Shown here one piece after another: positions 19,868 through 29,348 of a stretch of DNA of 64,000 bases. Under the pieces are notes generated by a model. The model had not been told where the DNA came from, did not search any database, and worked only from the letters and a program-made list of their open reading frames with translations. The stretch is from Burkholderia sp. IMCC1007. GTDB lineage: Bacteria > Pseudomonadota > Gammaproteobacteria > Burkholderiales > Burkholderiaceae. Location of the stretch: NCBI RefSeq assembly GCF_027257875.1, contig NZ_JAPVQY010000031.1, positions 1 through 64,000 of the forward strand, given 5' to 3'. Both the position numbers and the translations under genes were made by a program. Numbering within the stretch: the first letter of the stretch is position 1; every line of letters starts with the position of its first letter.

Positions 19868-20795
19868 TGCGGGTGCTCCTCGATTCCATATACATCAGCG
19901 GCACCAGCACCGCGACCACGGTCGCGAGCATCATCACCGACGACGCGGCACCCAGCCCGAGCTGGCCGCGGTTGAACGAAAACGTGTACATGAACATGGC
20001 CGGCAGCGACGACGACGTGCCCGGGCCGCCCGCCGTCAGCGCGACGACGAGGTCGAAGGTCTTGATCGTGATGTGGCAGAGGATCAGCAGCACCGAGAAG
20101 AACACCGGGCGCATGCTCGGGATCACGATCTTGCGGTAGATGGTCGGCAGCGTCGCGCCGTCGACCTGCGCGGCCTTGAAGATCTCGCCGTCGACGCCGC
20201 GCAGCCCCGCGAGGAACAGCGCCATCACGAAGCCGGTCGACTGCCACACGGCCGCGATCACCACGCAGAAGATCGCCTTGTCCGGATCGTCGAGCCAGCC
20301 GAACGAGAAGCTCGTCCAGCCCCAGTCGTGCATCACCTTCTCGAGGCCGAGGCCCGGGTTCAGGATCCACTGCCACGCGGTGCCGGTCACGATGAACGAC
20401 AGCGCCATCGGGTACAGGAAGATCGCGCGCAGCGCGCCTTCGTTGCGAATCTTCTGGTCGAGCAGGATCGCGAGGAACAGGCCGAGCCCGACGCAGATCG
20501 CGATGAACGGAATCCCGAACCAGCCGAGGTTCGCGGCGGAGGTCCACCACACGTCGTTCTGGAACAGGTCCGTGTAACGGCCGAAGCCGTCGAATTCGTA
20601 GTTCGGCAACAGCCGCGATTTGGTCAGCGACAGATAGCCGGTAATCAGGATGAAGCCGTAGATGAACACCACGGCGATCGCGATGCTCGGCGCGAGCACG
20701 AGCTTCGGAATCCAGCGATCGGCGAAGGCCGACATCGGCGACGTGCGCCGCGCGACGGCAGCGCCGGATCCGTTTCCGCTAAGAGGGGCAGCCAC
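19857..20795 (-). CDS. gtsB: sugar ABC transporter permease (GtsB type)
   Basis: A 312-residue inner-membrane permease with six predicted helices and the EAA loop EIFKAAQVDGATLPTIYRKI. The GTG at 20795 is chosen because AGGAG (20805-20809) lies at the right distance; an ATG much further upstream (20882) lacks a ribosome site and would cross a strong hairpin. Partner of GtsC. Confidence 0.88.
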   Translation of the reverse strand: MAAPLSGNGSGAAVARRTSPMSAFADRWIPKLVLAPSIAIAVVFIYGFILITGYLSLTKSRLLPNYEFDGFGRYTDLFQNDVWWTSAANLGWFGIPFIAICVGLGLFLAILLDQKIRNEGALRAIFLYPMALSFIVTGTAWQWILNPGLGLEKVMHDWGWTSFSFGWLDDPDKAIFCVVIAAVWQSTGFVMALFLAGLRGVDGEIFKAAQVDGATLPTIYRKIVIPSMRPVFFSVLLILCHITIKTFDLVVALTAGGPGTSSSLPAMFMYTFSFNRGQLGLGAASSVMMLATVVAVLVPLMYMESRSTRNAA

Positions 20796-20888
20796 TTGAT
20801 TCGACTCCTGGAACGAGGGCGACGCAGGCCGGGCCGGCGCCGCTACGGCGCGGGCCCGCGGGCGAGCCCGTTTGCTGCACATGCAAGA

Positions 20889-20922
20889 GCGCCCGGCCGA
20901 TCGTGCGTGTCCGGCCGGGCGC
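20889..20922 (-). promoter_or_regulatory. intercistronic hairpin between gtsA and gtsB
   Basis: GCGCCCGGCCG pairs perfectly with CGGCCGGGCGC around a 12-base loop, in the 137-base gap after the binding-protein gene. With no T tract it is more likely an mRNA stabiliser or partial attenuator that raises binding protein over permease; such hairpins are common in importer operons. Confidence 0.5.
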
Positions 20923-20932
20923 CCGTCGCGTT

Positions 20933-22180
20933 TTACTTCACCTTCGCGGCCTTCGCGAGCGCGGCCACCGCGCTCTTCGAATCCTGCTGCGAGTTCATGA
21001 ACTTCGTCACGACGTCGGTGATCGCGCCGGCCGTCGCGTCGTTCTGCGCCATCCCGTGCGCGAGCGACGGCACGTAGCCGCCGGACTTGATCGCGACCTG
21101 CTCGTCGGCGTACGACTTCTTCGCGCAGTCGTCGAACTTGTCCATCTTCACGCCGAGGCGCACCGGGATCGAGCCCTTCAGCAGGCTGAACTGTTCCTGG
21201 AACTCCGGCGTCATGATCGTCTTCGCGAGCGCGAGCTGGCCCGGCGTCGCGGCCTTCTGGCCCTTCTGCTCGAAGAACACGAACGAGTCGACGTTGAACG
21301 TGTACGCGTTCGCGGTGCCCGGCACCGGCGCGCAGACGTAGTCCTTGCCCGCCTTCTTGCCGGCGGTCTCGAACTCGCCCTTCGCCCAGTCGCCCATGAA
21401 CTGCATGCCGGCCTTGCCGTTGATGACCATCGCGGTCGCGAGGTTCCAGTCGCGGCCGTTACGGCCCGTGTCGAAGTAGCCCTGGATCTTGCGCACCGTG
21501 TCGAACACCGACACCATCTGCGGCGACGTCAGCGTCGCCTGGTCGAGATCGACCAGCGCCTTCTTGTAGAACGCCGAACCCTGCGACAGCACGACGTCTT
21601 CCCACAGCGTCAGGTCCTGCCACGGCTGGCCGCCCATCGCGACCGGCTGGATGCCGGCGGCTTTCAGCTTGTCGGCGACCGCGAAGAATTCGGGCCAGGT
21701 GGTCGGCACCTTCGCGCCGACCTTGTCGAGCGCGGCCTTGTTGATGTAGAGCCAGTTCACGCGGTGCACCGAGAACGGCGCGGCGACGTAATGGCCCTTG
21801 TACTGCACGATCTTGTCGATTTCCGGCGGCAGGTTCTTCTTCCAGTCGCCGGCGACGGAATCGATGTTGACGAGCACGCCCTGGTCGGCCCAGTCCTGGA
21901 TCAGCGGGCCCTTGATCTGCGCGGCCGACGGTGCGTCGCCGCTGATCACCTTGGTCTTCAGTGCGGTCATGGCCGCCGCGCCCGCGCCGCCCGCGACCGC
22001 GAAGTCCTTCCATACGTAGCCCTGCTTCTGCACGTCGTCCTTCAGCACGCCGACGGCTTTCGACTCGCCGCCCGAGGTCCACCAGTGCAGCACCGTCACG
22101 TTCTCGGCCGCCTGCGCCGCCCCGGCGCCAGCCATCAGACCCGCGGCGCAGAGCGCGCCCATGATCGAGCGAACTTTCAT
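20933..22180 (-). CDS. gtsA: glucose-type ABC transporter substrate-binding protein (GtsA type)
   Basis: A 415-residue periplasmic solute-binding protein of the extracellular family 1 class. The signal peptide covers residues 1-24 (cleavage after AAQA), and the mature protein starts ENVTVLHWWTSGGE, typical of sugar binders. GGAGGAGATAAGTA precedes the ATG. It is first in the importer operon and diverges from zwf across a 430-base region with a HexR-type operator, which supports glucose or a related hexose as the ligand. Confidence 0.92.
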   Translation of the reverse strand: MKVRSIMGALCAAGLMAGAGAAQAAENVTVLHWWTSGGESKAVGVLKDDVQKQGYVWKDFAVAGGAGAAAMTALKTKVISGDAPSAAQIKGPLIQDWADQGVLVNIDSVAGDWKKNLPPEIDKIVQYKGHYVAAPFSVHRVNWLYINKAALDKVGAKVPTTWPEFFAVADKLKAAGIQPVAMGGQPWQDLTLWEDVVLSQGSAFYKKALVDLDQATLTSPQMVSVFDTVRKIQGYFDTGRNGRDWNLATAMVINGKAGMQFMGDWAKGEFETAGKKAGKDYVCAPVPGTANAYTFNVDSFVFFEQKGQKAATPGQLALAKTIMTPEFQEQFSLLKGSIPVRLGVKMDKFDDCAKKSYADEQVAIKSGGYVPSLAHGMAQNDATAGAITDVVTKFMNSQQDSKSAVAALAKAAKVK

Positions 22181-22525
22181 TACTTATCTCCTCCAGACTG
22201 AATCAACTCGTGAGGTTCCCTGGACGGGAACCGGCTTCTTGATAAACGACGGGGAAATCGAGCCGCGGGACGCATGCAGCGTACGGGGCCGATGACCGGC
22301 CGGGCTCTTACAGAAAGCGTGAATCGAGATTCAACGGCGTGTCTCCTCTTTGTGTTTCTGGCCCGCCGCGATGCTGCGACGCGAGCCCGGGGCGACGGCG
22401 CGCGGACGATGCGCGCCGTCAATGTCCGATAACATTCGGCACAAGGCGTTCCCGAAGGCGAAGCTCGCGCAGCTCATCGACCGCACTTCTTTTTTTCTTC
22501 ACCCAGGTGCTACCCCTTGCGGCGG

Positions 22526-22544
22526 ATTGTAGTTAAACTACAAT
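22526..22544. promoter_or_regulatory. HexR operator
   Basis: ATTGTAGTTAAACTACAAT is a perfect 19-bp palindrome and matches the known HexR site (TGTARTnnnAYTACA). It lies 66 bases before zwf in the 430-base gap to gtsA, so it could control zwf-pgl-glk/hexR and possibly gtsABCD. HexR normally represses these genes and is released by 2-keto-3-deoxy-6-phosphogluconate. The rest of the gap shows no other clear element. Confidence 0.9.
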
Positions 22545-22610
22545 TCAGTGTCAAAAATATTTTTATCGCACTACGGATTCGCTTCCCAGCCCCCAACACG
22601 GCGGAGACAC

Positions 22611-24080
22611 ATGCATACCGATTCCAGTTTTACCTTCGTACTTTTCGGCGGCACCGGCGACCTGTCGATGCGCAAGATCCTGCCCGCGCTGTTCGAAGCG
22701 CACCGCGGCCACATGCTCGCGGAAAGCGGCCGGATCGTTGCCGTCGCACGTCACGAATCGGATCGGGCCGGCTATCTCGAATGGGTCGACACGCACGTGA
22801 AGCCGCACGCGGCGAAGGCGGCCGGCAACGCATTCGACGACAGCGCGTGGAAATCCTTCCTCGAGCGCATCGAATACGTGAAGCTCGACCTCGGCCGCGC
22901 GGAAGACTACGTCGTGCTGCGCGACGCGGTCGCGCAGCTGCCCGGCATCCGCGTGTTCTATCTCGCGACGGGCCCGTCGCTGTTCGTGCCGATCTGCAAG
23001 GCGCTTGCATCGGTCGGCCTCAACGAAGGCTCGCGCATCGTGCTCGAGAAGCCGCTCGGCTACGACCTGAAGTCGTCGAATGCGATCAACGACGCGGTCG
23101 GCGAGATCTTCGCGGAAGGCCAGATCTACCGGATCGACCACTACCTCGGGAAAGAGCCGGTACAGAACCTGCTCGCGCTGCGCTTCGGCAACGCGTTGTT
23201 CGAACCGCTGTGGCGCCGCGAATGGGTCGAGAGCATCCAGATCACGATCGCGGAAGAGCTCGGCGTCGAGGCGCGCGGCGATTTCTACGACAATACGGGC
23301 GCGCTGCGCGACATGGTGCAGAACCACCTGTTGCAGCTGCTGTCGATCGTCGCGATGGAGCCGCCGCACTCGATGGATTCCGACTCGGTGCGTGACGAGA
23401 AGCTGCGCGTGCTGCGCGCGCTGAAGCCCGTCGATCCGCGCGACATCGGCAAGGTCGCGGTGCGCGGCCAGTATCATGCAGGCGTGATCAAGGGCGCGCA
23501 GGTGCCGGCCTACGCAACCGAGCCGGGCGTGAAGCCCGACAGCCAGACCGAAACCTTCGTCGCGCTGAAGGTCGAGATCGAGAACTGGCGCTGGGCCGGC
23601 GTGCCGTTCTTCCTGCGCACCGGCAAGCGGCTGGCCGATCGCGTCGCGGAGATCGTCGTCAACTTCCGCCCGGTGCCGCACTCGGCGCTCGGGCCGACCG
23701 CGCTGCGCCCCGGTGCGAACCGTCTCGTGATCCGGCTGCAGCCGAACGAGACGATCCGCCTGTACTGCCTCGCGAAGCAGCCGGGCGAAGGGATGAACCT
23801 CGCGAGCGTGCACCTCGACCTCGCGTTCGACCAGTTCTTCAAGGAAGGACAGATGGAGGCGTACCAGCGCCTGCTGCTCGACGTGATCAACGGCCGGCTC
23901 GCCCTGTTCGTGCGTCGCGACGAACAGGAAGCCGCATGGCAATGGGTCGAGCCGATCCTGAACGAATGGGCGCGCACGCTGAAGCCGCCGAAGCCGTATG
24001 CGGCAGGCACGTGGGGACCGGCCGCGTCGAGCGCGATGCTCGCGCAGCACGACACCTGCTGGCTCGAAGAAGAAAACTGA
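22611..24080 (+). CDS. zwf: glucose-6-phosphate 1-dehydrogenase
   Basis: A 489-residue enzyme that oxidises glucose-6-phosphate to 6-phosphogluconolactone and makes NADPH, the entry to the Entner-Doudoroff and pentose-phosphate pathways. The NADP-binding segment FGGTGDLSMRK is near residues 11-21, and the substrate-binding/catalytic motif RIDHYLGKE near 175-183. The ATG at 22611 has GGAGA upstream and gives the family length; an in-frame start at 22548 lies too close to the HexR site. First gene of zwf-pgl-glk/hexR. Confidence 0.96.
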   Translation: MHTDSSFTFVLFGGTGDLSMRKILPALFEAHRGHMLAESGRIVAVARHESDRAGYLEWVDTHVKPHAAKAAGNAFDDSAWKSFLERIEYVKLDLGRAEDYVVLRDAVAQLPGIRVFYLATGPSLFVPICKALASVGLNEGSRIVLEKPLGYDLKSSNAINDAVGEIFAEGQIYRIDHYLGKEPVQNLLALRFGNALFEPLWRREWVESIQITIAEELGVEARGDFYDNTGALRDMVQNHLLQLLSIVAMEPPHSMDSDSVRDEKLRVLRALKPVDPRDIGKVAVRGQYHAGVIKGAQVPAYATEPGVKPDSQTETFVALKVEIENWRWAGVPFFLRTGKRLADRVAEIVVNFRPVPHSALGPTALRPGANRLVIRLQPNETIRLYCLAKQPGEGMNLASVHLDLAFDQFFKEGQMEAYQRLLLDVINGRLALFVRRDEQEAAWQWVEPILNEWARTLKPPKPYAAGTWGPAASSAMLAQHDTCWLEEEN

Positions 24081-24168
24081 TGCAAACCGTTGCCGCGTGC
24101 GCGAATGCGCGCGGCAACGTGCCCCACGATTCGCACGAATTGAACAGACAAAGCAGTCCGGAGGAGAT

Positions 24169-24849
24169 GTGATCGAGATCCACGCTTTCGACACCCAGGA
24201 AGCGCAAAGCGAAGCGCTCGCGCGCGCCGTCGGCGATGCGCTGCGCGCCGCGGTCGGCGGCCCCGTGCGCCCCACGCTTGCGGTGTCCGGCGGCACGAGC
24301 CCGCGCCCGTTCCTGCAAACGCTGTCGCACGCGGCGCTCGACTGGGCCGGCGTCGACGTCACGCTGGTCGACGACCGCTGGGTGCCGGAGGACGACGCGG
24401 CCAGCAATGCGCACCTCGTGCGCGACACGCTGCTGCAGCACGCGGCGGCCCCCGCCCGCTTCCTGCCGCTCGTCGACACGCGCGTGTCGCTCGACGCGCA
24501 CGTCGCCGCGCTCAACGCGAACGCCGACTACCGCGTGCCGACCGTCGCGGTGCTCGGCATGGGCGAAGACGGCCATACCGCGTCGATCTTCGCCGACGCG
24601 CCCGAATGGGACCACGCGATCACGACGCCCGAACGCTTCGTCGCCGTGCATCCCGGCACCGCGCCGCATGCGCGCGTGAGCTATTCGCTCGATGCGCTGA
24701 AGCGCGTCGACTGGCTGTTCCTGCTGATCGCGGGTGCCCGCAAACGCGACGTGCTCGACGCCGCGGCCGCGTCGCTGCAGAAGAACGCGATTTCCCAACT
24801 GGCCAACGACAAGGGGACCCAGCTCGATGTCTACTGGTGCGCAAAGTAA
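24169..24849 (+). CDS. pgl: 6-phosphogluconolactonase
   Basis: A 226-residue lactonase that hydrolyses the Zwf product. Family features are SGGTSPRPFLQTL (phosphate-binding loop, near 38-50), DVTLVDDRWVP and GMGEDGHTASIF. It starts with GTG at 24169 behind GGAGGAGA; the ATG two bases earlier is out of frame and closes at once. Its end overlaps the glk-hexR start by 23 bases, indicating coupled translation. Confidence 0.92.
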   Translation: MIEIHAFDTQEAQSEALARAVGDALRAAVGGPVRPTLAVSGGTSPRPFLQTLSHAALDWAGVDVTLVDDRWVPEDDAASNAHLVRDTLLQHAAAPARFLPLVDTRVSLDAHVAALNANADYRVPTVAVLGMGEDGHTASIFADAPEWDHAITTPERFVAVHPGTAPHARVSYSLDALKRVDWLFLLIAGARKRDVLDAAAASLQKNAISQLANDKGTQLDVYWCAK

Positions 24850-26755
24850 GGCGGTCGTCGCGGGTCAGCATGCCGACGGCCCGCGCCTGCTCGCGGACGT
24901 CGGCGGCACCAACGCGCGCTTCGCGCTGGAAACCGCCCCGGGCGAGATCACGCAGATCCGCGTCTATCCTGGCGCCGACTATCCGACGATCACCGACGCG
25001 ATCCGCAAGTATCTGAAGGACGTGAAGATCAGCCGCGTGAACCACGCGGCGATCGCGATCGCGAACCCGGTCGACGGCGACCAGGTCACGATGACCAACC
25101 ACGACTGGAGCTTCTCGATCGAGGCGACGCGCCGCGCGCTCGGCTTCGACACGCTGCTCGTCGTCAACGACTTCACCGCGCTCGCGATGGCGCTGCCCGG
25201 CCTGACCGATGCGCAACGCGTGCAGGTCGGCGGCGGCGCGCGCCGCCAGAACAGCGTGATCGGGTTGCTCGGGCCCGGCACCGGGCTCGGCGTGTCGGGG
25301 CTGATTCCGGCCGACGACCGCTGGATCGCGCTCGGCAGCGAAGGCGGTCACGCGTCGTTCGCGCCGCAGGACGAGCGTGAAGACCTCGTGCTGCAGTACG
25401 CGCGCAAGAAGTTTCCGCACGTGTCGTTCGAGCGTGTGTGCGCCGGCCCCGGCATGGAGATCATCTATCGTGCGCTCGCCGCGCGCGACAAGAAGCGCGT
25501 GGCCGCGACCGTCGACACGGTCGAGATCGTCGAGCGCGCGCATGCGGGCGACGCACTCGCGCTCGAAACGGTCGAATGCTTCTGCGGGATTCTCGGCGCG
25601 TTCGCGGGCAGCGTCGCGCTGACGCTCGGCGCGCTCGGCGGCGTGTACATCGGCGGCGGCGTCGCGCTGAAGCTCGGCGAATTGTTCACGCGCTCGTCGT
25701 TCCGCGCGCGCTTCGAGGCGAAGGGCCGCTTCACGCACTATCTCGAGAACATCCCGACCTACCTGATCACCGCCGAATACCCGGCGTTCCTCGGCGTGTC
25801 GGCGATTCTCGCGGAGCAGTTGTCGAACCGTTCGGGCGGTGCATCGTCGGCCGTGTTCGAGCGGATCCGCCAGATGCGCGACGCGCTGACGCCGGCCGAG
25901 CGCCGCGTGGCCGATCTCGCATTGAACCATCCGCGCTCGATCATCAACGACCCGATCGTCGACATCGCGCGCAAGGCCGACGTGAGCCAGCCGACCGTGA
26001 TCCGGTTCTGCCGCTCGCTCGGCTGCCAGGGGCTGTCGGACTTCAAGCTGAAGCTCGCGACCGGCCTCACCGGCACGATCCCGATGAGCCACAGCCAGGT
26101 GCATCTCGGCGACACGGCCACCGACTTCGGCGCGAAGGTGCTCGACAACACGGTGTCCGCGATCCTGCAACTGCGCGAGCATCTGCATTTCGAGAACGTC
26201 GAGAACGCGATCGAGATCCTGAACAGTGCGCGCCGCATCGAGTTCTACGGGCTCGGCAATTCGAACATCGTCGCGCAGGACGCGCACTACAAGTTCTTCC
26301 GCTTCGGGATTCCGACGATCGCGTACGGCGACCTGTACATGCAGGCCGCGTCGGCCGCGCTGCTCGGCAAGGGCGACGTGATCGTCGCGGTGTCGAAGTC
26401 GGGACGCGCGCCCGAGCTGCTGCGCGTGCTCGACGTCGCGATGCAGGCCGGCGCGAAGGTGATCGCGATCACGTCGAGCAACACGCCGCTCGCGAAGCGC
26501 GCGACCGTCGCGCTCGAGACCGATCACATCGAGATGCGCGAATCGCAGTTGTCGATGATCTCGCGGATCCTGCATCTGCTGATGATCGACATCCTCGCGG
26601 TCGGCGTCGCGATCCGGCGTGCGTCGACCAACGGCGAGCTGCCGGAGGCCGTTGCGCAGGCGCGGGCACGTGCCAGCGACGACGAAACGGCCGACGTGCT
26701 CGACTGGTTGAGCCACGGTGCGTCGTCGGGGGCGAAGGACGTCGCGCGGGATTGA
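24827..26755 (+). CDS. glk: glucokinase fused to HexR/RpiR-family regulator
   Basis: A 642-residue two-domain protein. Residues about 18-335 are a bacterial glucokinase (ADVGGTNARFALE phosphate motif, LLGPGTGLGVSGL, GSEGGHASFAP), which makes glucose-6-phosphate. Residues about 338-425 are an RpiR/HexR helix-turn-helix (IARKADVSQPTVIRFCRSLG), and 460-600 a SIS sugar-phosphate-binding domain (FYGLGNSN, VSKSGRAPELL). Fusion of the two is known in Burkholderia. The regulator half probably binds the HexR palindrome before zwf and so controls its own operon. Both halves look intact. Confidence 0.94.
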   Translation: MSTGAQSKAVVAGQHADGPRLLADVGGTNARFALETAPGEITQIRVYPGADYPTITDAIRKYLKDVKISRVNHAAIAIANPVDGDQVTMTNHDWSFSIEATRRALGFDTLLVVNDFTALAMALPGLTDAQRVQVGGGARRQNSVIGLLGPGTGLGVSGLIPADDRWIALGSEGGHASFAPQDEREDLVLQYARKKFPHVSFERVCAGPGMEIIYRALAARDKKRVAATVDTVEIVERAHAGDALALETVECFCGILGAFAGSVALTLGALGGVYIGGGVALKLGELFTRSSFRARFEAKGRFTHYLENIPTYLITAEYPAFLGVSAILAEQLSNRSGGASSAVFERIRQMRDALTPAERRVADLALNHPRSIINDPIVDIARKADVSQPTVIRFCRSLGCQGLSDFKLKLATGLTGTIPMSHSQVHLGDTATDFGAKVLDNTVSAILQLREHLHFENVENAIEILNSARRIEFYGLGNSNIVAQDAHYKFFRFGIPTIAYGDLYMQAASAALLGKGDVIVAVSKSGRAPELLRVLDVAMQAGAKVIAITSSNTPLAKRATVALETDHIEMRESQLSMISRILHLLMIDILAVGVAIRRASTNGELPEAVAQARARASDDETADVLDWLSHGASSGAKDVARD

Positions 26756-26784
26756 CGCTTCGGCGAAAATCCGTCGATCCACGG

Positions 26785-26826
26785 CACCCCGAACGCTGGT
26801 TTCAAGCCCGGCGTTCGGGGTGTTTT
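26785..26826 (+). terminator. rho-independent terminator after glk-hexR
   Basis: CACCCCGAACGC (26785-26796) pairs with GCGTTCGGGGTG (26811-26822), followed by TTTTG. It closes the zwf-pgl-glk/hexR operon. The remaining 265 bases before the next gene show nothing recognisable. Confidence 0.85.
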
Positions 26827-27092
26827 GCATGAGCGGCCCCGCCCCGAACAACAGCGGCCCGGCAATCGTCGATGAGCATTCCATCCATCGCGGCACGTGA
26901 CGTCATACGTTCGTACACGCTCACATTTTCGAACAAGTCCGATTGTCAGTGGATGTCCAGACTCGGTAACTTCCTTCACTCCGAGTGATGCCGCCGTCTC
27001 GGTCCGACGCGATACATGACGCGTTTCTCACAGAACTCCGATTGGTATCGACGGCATCACGTTCAAACAGTTTGCGGAGAGGGGGTGCTCCG

Positions 27093-27449
27093 ATGAGCCA
27101 GCTTACATGGAACGAGTTTGAGGATTTCGTGAAAAGGGAGGCCGGTGTGAGTCCCGAAAAAATTCTCACAAAAGGCCATGCCGTCGAAGGCGAATTGGAT
27201 ATCACTGACGACGATGCGGTCGAGTTCATGGAGAGCTTCTTCGATAAATTTCCGGTGCAAGTTGAAGACTTCGAGCTCAATCGCTACTTCTCAGGAGAGG
27301 GCTTCAGCCTGATTGAAGTGGCACTGATGGCTTTCTCCAGAAAACGCCGAGAAAAATATGACAAAGTGCCACTGACTCTAGGCATGCTCTATCAGGCTAT
27401 TTTGGATGGAGAGTGGAACAATCAGCGCTTGGAAAGTCTGCCGCGGTGA
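27093..27449 (+). CDS. DUF1493-like small acidic protein
   Basis: A 118-residue cytoplasmic protein resembling the DUF1493 family, whose members look like acyl carrier proteins: a helix, then LDITDDDAVEFMESFFDKFPV, then a conserved YFSGEG and a C-terminal helix. The serine for a phosphopantetheine arm is not apparent (the turn reads DITDDDAVEF). Function unknown. The ATG at 27093 has GGAGAGGGGG upstream. Base composition is visibly richer in A and T than the flanking genes, hinting at recent acquisition. It precedes a probable T6SS immunity gene by 73 bases. Confidence 0.6.
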   Translation: MSQLTWNEFEDFVKREAGVSPEKILTKGHAVEGELDITDDDAVEFMESFFDKFPVQVEDFELNRYFSGEGFSLIEVALMAFSRKRREKYDKVPLTLGMLYQAILDGEWNNQRLESLPR

Positions 27450-27522
27450 TTGCACCTCGCCAAATAGACCGGTTTATTTTTTAGGCGATGTGTTCGCTCC
27501 GTACACACCTGTGGAATCTGCC

Positions 27523-27984
27523 ATGAGACAAAATCCGCTGCTCCGGTGTGTGATGTTTGGGGTACTGACGTTAGCGGCACAACCGGGCCACGCAATGGAC
27601 GCAACGCCGTCGCCGCAGGCCGGCACCCGAACCTACGCGCAGAACGACAAGGACATGGTGCTCGCCGAATGCATCGCGACCGCTTATCGGAGTGAACCGT
27701 CCGCTGCGATGGACGCGGGAAGCAGCGCCAGCGCACTGATGGACTGGACCGACTTCGATCTGGAACGGAACCCCGACGCGGGCAAATCGCTGGTCAATCG
27801 TTTTCTTGCACGCGACTATCGCAATCCGGTCGTCGAGTCCGAAATCAAAGGCATCCGGTTTGATTTCTTGAAATGCCTGGACCTGTACCACAGCCAGGAA
27901 CTCGATGCGCAGGTCAAACGGTTCGTGATCAACCCGAAGCGCAGCTATCGACTCGACAATCGCTCGTCAGACCGCTCCAAGTGA
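27523..27984 (+). CDS. Tai4-like T6SS amidase immunity protein
   Basis: A 153-residue exported protein. The signal peptide is residues 1 to about 24 (LAAQPGHA). The mature part matches the pattern of Tai4-type immunity proteins, which block peptidoglycan amidase effectors of type VI secretion in the periplasm: LAECIATAYRSEP, DAGSSASALMDW, then FDFLKCLDLYHSQELDAQV. Two cysteines (in AECIA and LKCLDL) could form the conserved disulfide. No Tae4-like effector is adjacent, so this appears to be an orphan immunity gene. Family assignment is from memory of the pattern. Confidence 0.6.
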   Translation: MRQNPLLRCVMFGVLTLAAQPGHAMDATPSPQAGTRTYAQNDKDMVLAECIATAYRSEPSAAMDAGSSASALMDWTDFDLERNPDAGKSLVNRFLARDYRNPVVESEIKGIRFDFLKCLDLYHSQELDAQVKRFVINPKRSYRLDNRSSDRSK

Positions 27985-28130
27985 CGCAGACGTCGAAATC
28001 AATGCATGACGCGCATTGCCGGTTGGCGGGGTTCCATCGACGTGGTGTTCGCTTGTGTTATCGCTTCGGCGAATACCGTCGATATACGCCCGCCCTATCA
28101 GCCGCCCCTCCGCCAGCTCCGCCGCGCCGC

Positions 28131-29348
28131 TCAAGCGTCGGCGCTCACCGGCCGTCCATGCCAGCGCAGCACGAGATAGCGCCCGACGAAGCACAGCACG
28201 CCGGTAACGCCGATCGTCACGCCCATCGCGAACGGCGTGCCGTCGGCCAGTGCACCGATCGCGACGCTCGCGATTGCGCCGAGCGCAAGCTGCATCGCAC
28301 CGAACACCGCCGCCGACGCGCCCGCGTTGTGCGGATAGCGATGCATCAGGTCGGTCGTGCAGTTCGCGGACAGGATCCCGACCACGCCGACCACGAAGAA
28401 CAGGCACACGACGATCGACCACAGCCCGCCCCACCCTGTCAGCGCGACGAGCGCGACCGCGAGCGACGCGATGCCGCTGACGAGCGATGCCGCCGAGATG
28501 ATACGGAGCGAGCCGAGGCGGCCGACGAGCCGCGTGTTGGTGAAGTTGCCGATCATGATCCCGACGACGTTCAGCCCGAACAGCAGCCCGTAGTGTTGCG
28601 GCGACACGTGGAAATATTCGATGTACACGAACGGCGTCGCGGTGATGTACGAGAACATCGACGCGAACGCCATCCCGCCGCACAGCATGTGCCCCCATGC
28701 GACGGGATCGGACAGGATGCGCCCGTACGACGCGAATGACGCGAGCACGGCCGCGCTCTTGCGACGCTCCTTCGGCCAGGTTTCGGGTACGCGCAGATAC
28801 GCGGTCGCCGCGCACAGCGCGCCGAACACGGCGAGCACGACGAACACGCCGCGCCAGCCGGCAAAGCGCAGGATCTGGCCGCCGATCAGCGGCGCGAGCA
28901 GCGGCCCGACGGCGGTGACGATCGCGACCATCGACAGCACCTTCGCCGCATCGGTCGGCTCGTGCGCGTCGCGCGCGATCGCGCGGGCGAGCACCGACGC
29001 GGCGCCCGCGCCGAGCGCCTGCAGAAAGCGCACGAAGATCAGCATGTCGATCGAGCCCGACACGAAGCAGCCGATGCTGGCGAGCGTGAACAGCGCGATG
29101 CCGCCGAGCAGCACCGGGCGGCGCCCCCACGTGTCGGACAACGGGCCGTACAAGAGCATGCCGATCGAGAAGCCGGCCATGAAGCTCGTCAGCGTGCGCT
29201 GCGCGGCGCCGGGGCTCACGGAGAAACCTGCGGCAATCGACGGCAGGCTCGGCAGGTACATGTCGGTAGCGATCGGCCCGCAGGCGGCGAGTGCGCCGAG
29301 CAACAGGATCAGCCGGGCATCGGGCCGGCGCCGGACGACGTGGGACAT
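28131..29348 (-). CDS. Bcr/CflA family multidrug efflux MFS transporter
   Basis: A 405-residue inner-membrane proton-driven exporter with 12 predicted helices. DMYLPSLPSIAAGF after helix 1 is the Bcr/CflA signature, and GPLSDTWGRRPVLLGG is the MFS loop 2-3 motif A. Substrate unknown; relatives export bicyclomycin, chloramphenicol or sulfonamides. The start at 29348 (MSHVVRRR) puts a short basic tail before helix 1. Transcribed alone. Confidence 0.88.
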   Translation of the reverse strand: MSHVVRRRPDARLILLLGALAACGPIATDMYLPSLPSIAAGFSVSPGAAQRTLTSFMAGFSIGMLLYGPLSDTWGRRPVLLGGIALFTLASIGCFVSGSIDMLIFVRFLQALGAGAASVLARAIARDAHEPTDAAKVLSMVAIVTAVGPLLAPLIGGQILRFAGWRGVFVVLAVFGALCAATAYLRVPETWPKERRKSAAVLASFASYGRILSDPVAWGHMLCGGMAFASMFSYITATPFVYIEYFHVSPQHYGLLFGLNVVGIMIGNFTNTRLVGRLGSLRIISAASLVSGIASLAVALVALTGWGGLWSIVVCLFFVVGVVGILSANCTTDLMHRYPHNAGASAAVFGAMQLALGAIASVAIGALADGTPFAMGVTIGVTGVLCFVGRYLVLRWHGRPVSADA

